23,581 bases of DNA from Chromatiales bacterium (GTDB taxonomy: Bacteria > Pseudomonadota > Gammaproteobacteria > CAMYNG01): assembly GCA_026990045.1 (NCBI GenBank), contig JALSIK010000140.1, positions 1 through 23,581 of the forward strand, given 5' to 3'. Shown here in pieces: positions 21,249 through 23,581 of this stretch (within the stretch, counting starts at the first letter, position 1; each line of letters starts with the position of its first letter). Below the pieces are notes generated by a model. It had not been told where the DNA came from. It saw only the letters and a program-made list of their open reading frames with translations, and ran no database searches. A program made the position numbers and the translations under genes.

Positions 21249-22823
21249 TCAGGCAGGAGGGCTGGCGATGCAGAGCTGGTTGCGGCCGGCCTGCTTGGCG
21301 GCGTGGAGGGCGCGGTGGGCCGCGGCCTCCAGCTCGGCGGCCCCGGAGAACGGTGGCGCCTCGGCCAGGCCGGCGCTGAAGCTGGAGGAGAAGGACCGGC
21401 CTTCGTGGACGTGGACCAGGCGGGAGAAGTCGCGCCGCAGGCCGTCCAGCACGCCCATGGCCTCGGCGGCCGAGGTGCCGGGCAGGACCACGGCGAACTC
21501 CTCGCCGCCGTAGCGGCCCACGGCGTCCATGCGCCGCAGGCGGTGCACCAGCATCCGGGCCAGGGCGCGCAGGACCCGGTCGCCGGCGGCGTGGCCGTGG
21601 GCCTCGTTGACGGCGCGGAAGTGGTCCAGGTCCAGCAGGGCGTACACCAGCCGCCCGCCGTCCCGGCCCAGGCGGCTGGCCTCCACTTCCAGGCGCTGGC
21701 GGATGGCGCTGTGGTTGAGCACGCCCGTGAGGTTGTCGTGCAGCATCTGCGTGCGCAGGCCCCGGTAGCGGCGCAGGCGCCGGGTGACCTCTTCGGCCAG
21801 CAGCTCCGGCTCGAGGGCGCCGGCCATGAAGCCGTCGGTGTCGTGGGGCAGGGCCCAGGTGCCGGGGGGCGGCGCCCCGTCCTGCCCCGCCAGCAGCACG
21901 ATGGGTACGCCCAGCAGGGCCGGGTCCTGGCGGATGAGGGCCGCCAGCTCGGGGCCGCTGCATCCGGGCAGCCGGGTCTCCATGAGGATGAGCTCCGGCG
22001 GCTGGGCGGCGATGGCCGCCAGCGCCTCCTCGGCGCCCCTGGCCAGGGACAGCTGCACGCCCAGGGGGGCCAGGGCGGCGGCCACCGCCTGGCGCAGGGC
22101 GGCATCGGTGCCCACCAGCAGCAGCGGCGCGTCGCGCAGGTCGCCGCTTTGCAGCAGCCGGCCCAGGGCATCCATCACCTCCGCGGCCGCCGCCGGCGCG
22201 TGGAGAAACACCTCGGCCCCGCAGCGCCAGGCGGCGAGCCGGTCGGCCAGCCCGCCGCCGCCGGCGACGATGACCGCCGGCACCTCGTGCCCGAGCTGGC
22301 GCCGGGCCCGCCGCACCAGGTCGGCCGCGCTCACCCCGTCGGCCGCGCACACCACCAGGGCGTCGGGCACGGGGGCGCTGCCGGCCGCCGCCTCGGGCTC
22401 CGGCAGCCGCTCCAGCACCAGGCGGTACGGTGCCAGGTCCTCGGCCAGGGCCGCGCCGGCCTCGCCCACCAGCCACACCCGCGGCCCCTCCGCCGCCGGG
22501 GTGTCGCCGGCGGCGGCGGCCTCCAGCGCCTCCAGCAGCCGTTCGGCCTCGGCGGCCACCGCCGTCACCGGCGGGGCCCCGGGGCCGGCCAGGGGCTTGA
22601 GCAGCATCTCCAGCGCGCGTGCGCCGTCGGTCACCGCCGGCAGGCCGAAGGTGGTGCCGCTGCCCGCCAGCCGGTGGCAGTGGCGGACCAGCTCGGCCAG
22701 GGCGCCGGGGTCCCCCGCCTGCGCCGAGGCCCACAGGTGGCGGGCCCGGGTGCACTTCTCCCCCAGCTCGCGGCGGTAGCGGCGGCGCAGGTGTTCCAGG
22801 GAATCGGCCGTGGGTCGGGTCAT
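21249..22823 (-). CDS. Hpt-REC-REC-GGDEF diguanylate cyclase with degenerate receivers
   Basis: A 524-residue cytoplasmic protein with no membrane segment. The Hpt domain (about residues 10-100) carries phospho-acceptor His50 in CHRLAGSGTTFG. The first receiver-like domain (about 113-225) has lost the acidic pocket and Asp. The second (about 235-345) has Glu282 in ILMETRLP where the phospho-acceptor Asp should be, and also lacks the conserved Lys. The GGDEF domain (about 360-520) is intact: LLDLDHFRAVNE, GGEEF (439-443) and an inhibitory RxxD (Arg430-Asp433). It is probably an active cyclase making c-di-GMP, controlled via the Hpt His or constitutively, since neither receiver can be phosphorylated in the standard way. 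It is the first gene of the three-gene minus-strand operon, divergent from uvrD. Confidence 0.88.
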   Translation of the reverse strand: MTRPTADSLEHLRRRYRRELGEKCTRARHLWASAQAGDPGALAELVRHCHRLAGSGTTFGLPAVTDGARALEMLLKPLAGPGAPPVTAVAAEAERLLEALEAAAAGDTPAAEGPRVWLVGEAGAALAEDLAPYRLVLERLPEPEAAAGSAPVPDALVVCAADGVSAADLVRRARRQLGHEVPAVIVAGGGGLADRLAAWRCGAEVFLHAPAAAAEVMDALGRLLQSGDLRDAPLLLVGTDAALRQAVAAALAPLGVQLSLARGAEEALAAIAAQPPELILMETRLPGCSGPELAALIRQDPALLGVPIVLLAGQDGAPPPGTWALPHDTDGFMAGALEPELLAEEVTRRLRRYRGLRTQMLHDNLTGVLNHSAIRQRLEVEASRLGRDGGRLVYALLDLDHFRAVNEAHGHAAGDRVLRALARMLVHRLRRMDAVGRYGGEEFAVVLPGTSAAEAMGVLDGLRRDFSRLVHVHEGRSFSSSFSAGLAEAPPFSGAAELEAAAHRALHAAKQAGRNQLCIASPPA

Positions 22824-22912
22824 CGATCCATCCCGTTCGATGAGGTCACACAGTATATCGTCCCCGGCGCCGGTTGCACCCGGGCGCAGGTCCGGTCTGA
22901 TACGATCGGGTG
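22824..22912. promoter_or_regulatory. Divergent promoter region between the Hpt-GGDEF gene and uvrD
   Basis: An 89-base gap. On the minus strand, TATACT (complement of 22852-22857) matches the -10 consensus at five of six positions and lies about 30 bases upstream of the GGDEF-gene start. On the plus strand, TTGCAC (22874-22879) and TGATAC (22898-22903) are 18 bases apart and could serve uvrD. No LexA box of the CTG-N10-CAG type is present. Confidence 0.35.
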
Positions 22913-23581
22913 ATGGACGTCTCGCACATTCTCGATCCCCTCAACGAGGCCCAGCGCCACGCCGTGTGCGCCCCGCCCGGCCACGTGCTGGTGCTGGCCG
23001 GCGCGGGCTCGGGCAAGACCCGGGTGCTGGTGCACCGCATCGCCTGGCTGCTGGAGGCCGAGGGGGTCTCGCCGTGGGGGGTGCTGGCGGTGACCTTCAC
23101 CAACAAGGCCGCGGGCGAGATGCGCGGGCGCATCGAGCGCCTGCTGGGCCGGCCCGCCGGCGCCCTGTGGGTGGGCACCTTCCACGGCATCGCCCACCGC
23201 CTGCTGCGGGCCCACTGGCAGGAGGCCGGCCTGCCGCAGGATTTCCAGATCCTCGATGCCGAGGACCAGCAGCGCGCGGTGCGGCGGGTGATCCGGGAGC
23301 TGGGCCTGGACGACAACCAGTGGCCGGCGCGGGACGCCCAGTGGTTCATCAACGCGCGCAAGGACGAGGGCCTGCGGCCGCACCACCTGTCCCACGACGG
23401 CGATCCCTGGCTGCGCCACATGATCGGGATCTACGAGGCCTACGAGGCCGCCTGCCGCCGTGCCGGCCTGGTGGACTTCGCCGAGCTGCTGCTGCGGGCC
23501 CACGAGCTGTGGCGCGAGAACCCCTCGCTGCTGGCGCACTACCGCGACCGCTTCCGTCACCTGCTGGTGGACGAGTTCCAG
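22913..23581 (+). CDS. uvrD: DNA helicase II UvrD, N-terminal part (runs off the right edge)
   Basis: The frame from ATG 22913 is open to the last base (223 codons). The start MDVSHILDPLNEAQRHAV is the characteristic UvrD opening. The superfamily 1 helicase motifs follow: the Q-motif (LNEAQ), Walker A AGAGSGKTRVL, motif Ia TFTNKAAGEMRGRI, the VGTFHGIAHRLLR motif, and motif II LLVDEFQ at the very edge. The 3'-5' helicase acts in nucleotide excision and mismatch repair. Rep and PcrA are close relatives, but the first residues favour UvrD. About two thirds of the protein lies beyond the window. Confidence 0.94.
   Translation, partial: MDVSHILDPLNEAQRHAVCAPPGHVLVLAGAGSGKTRVLVHRIAWLLEAEGVSPWGVLAVTFTNKAAGEMRGRIERLLGRPAGALWVGTFHGIAHRLLRAHWQEAGLPQDFQILDAEDQQRAVRRVIRELGLDDNQWPARDAQWFINARKDEGLRPHHLSHDGDPWLRHMIGIYEAYEAACRRAGLVDFAELLLRAHELWRENPSLLAHYRDRFRHLLVDEFQ

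Noticed and set aside
22845..22860. ACACAGTATATCG upstream of uvrD as a LexA box
   Set aside because: The required CTG-N10-CAG spacing is not present on either strand. It is better read as a minus-strand -10 element.
19902..22913. A 1003-codon plus-strand open frame opposite the three-gene minus operon
   Set aside because: Gln/Gly/Ala-rich translation typical of an antisense frame in GC-rich DNA. The minus strand encodes well-formed domains.

Overview
This is a contiguous stretch of a very GC-rich bacterial chromosome. Gene content and order point to a gammaproteobacterium. The run ntrY-DUF4390-rsmB-fmt-def facing lysM-dprA-smg-topA-tsaC-hemF is a conserved housekeeping block in that class, and the C/G-loaded third positions resemble Chromatiales/Ectothiorhodospiraceae-like lineages. 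The genus cannot be fixed from sequence reading alone. Almost every base is coding, with no gene-free stretch over 300 bases. I saw no rRNA, tRNA, IS transposase, integrase or CRISPR array.

Region 1 (1-3621, minus strand) is a tightly packed operon transcribed leftwards: def (peptide deformylase), fmt (Met-tRNA formyltransferase), rsmB (16S rRNA m5C967 methyltransferase), a DUF4390 exported protein and the N-terminus of an NtrY-type sensor kinase. Neighbouring genes overlap or nearly touch. Region 2 (3746-10683, plus strand) diverges from def across a short AT-rich promoter patch. It carries a LysM lipoprotein, dprA (DNA uptake), smg, topA, tsaC (tRNA t6A) and hemF (aerobic haem synthesis). 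Two inverted repeats separate lysM from dprA, and a clear intrinsic terminator separates smg from topA.

Region 3 (10809-19912) is the accessory part. A DUF2892 membrane protein and a GGDEF-EAL c-di-GMP protein are followed by two overlapping plus-strand genes encoding large exported ankyrin proteins. The first has 1115 residues. The second combines ankyrin, SEL1-type helical repeats, ankyrin again and a C-terminal DUF1566/Lcl-like domain. This ankyrin pair is bracketed by direct repeats of the 3' end of the DUF502 gene: 72 of 78 bases match between 12967-13044 and 19257-19334, with a 38-base perfect core. One copy is the true end of the DUF502 gene. The other is an orphan fragment beyond the ankyrin genes. 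That is the geometry expected if a cassette inserted into the end of DUF502 and rebuilt it, although no integrase is present.

Region 4 (19247-22823, minus strand) reads as one operon: an Hpt-REC-REC-GGDEF diguanylate cyclase whose receivers lack the phospho-acceptor Asp, a periplasmic protein fusing an alpha/beta-hydrolase-like domain to a TlpA-type thioredoxin domain, and DUF502. Divergent from it, the window ends inside uvrD (DNA helicase II). The most novel material is the ankyrin/SEL1/DUF1566 pair with its flanking DUF502-tail repeats, placed between two c-di-GMP genes.
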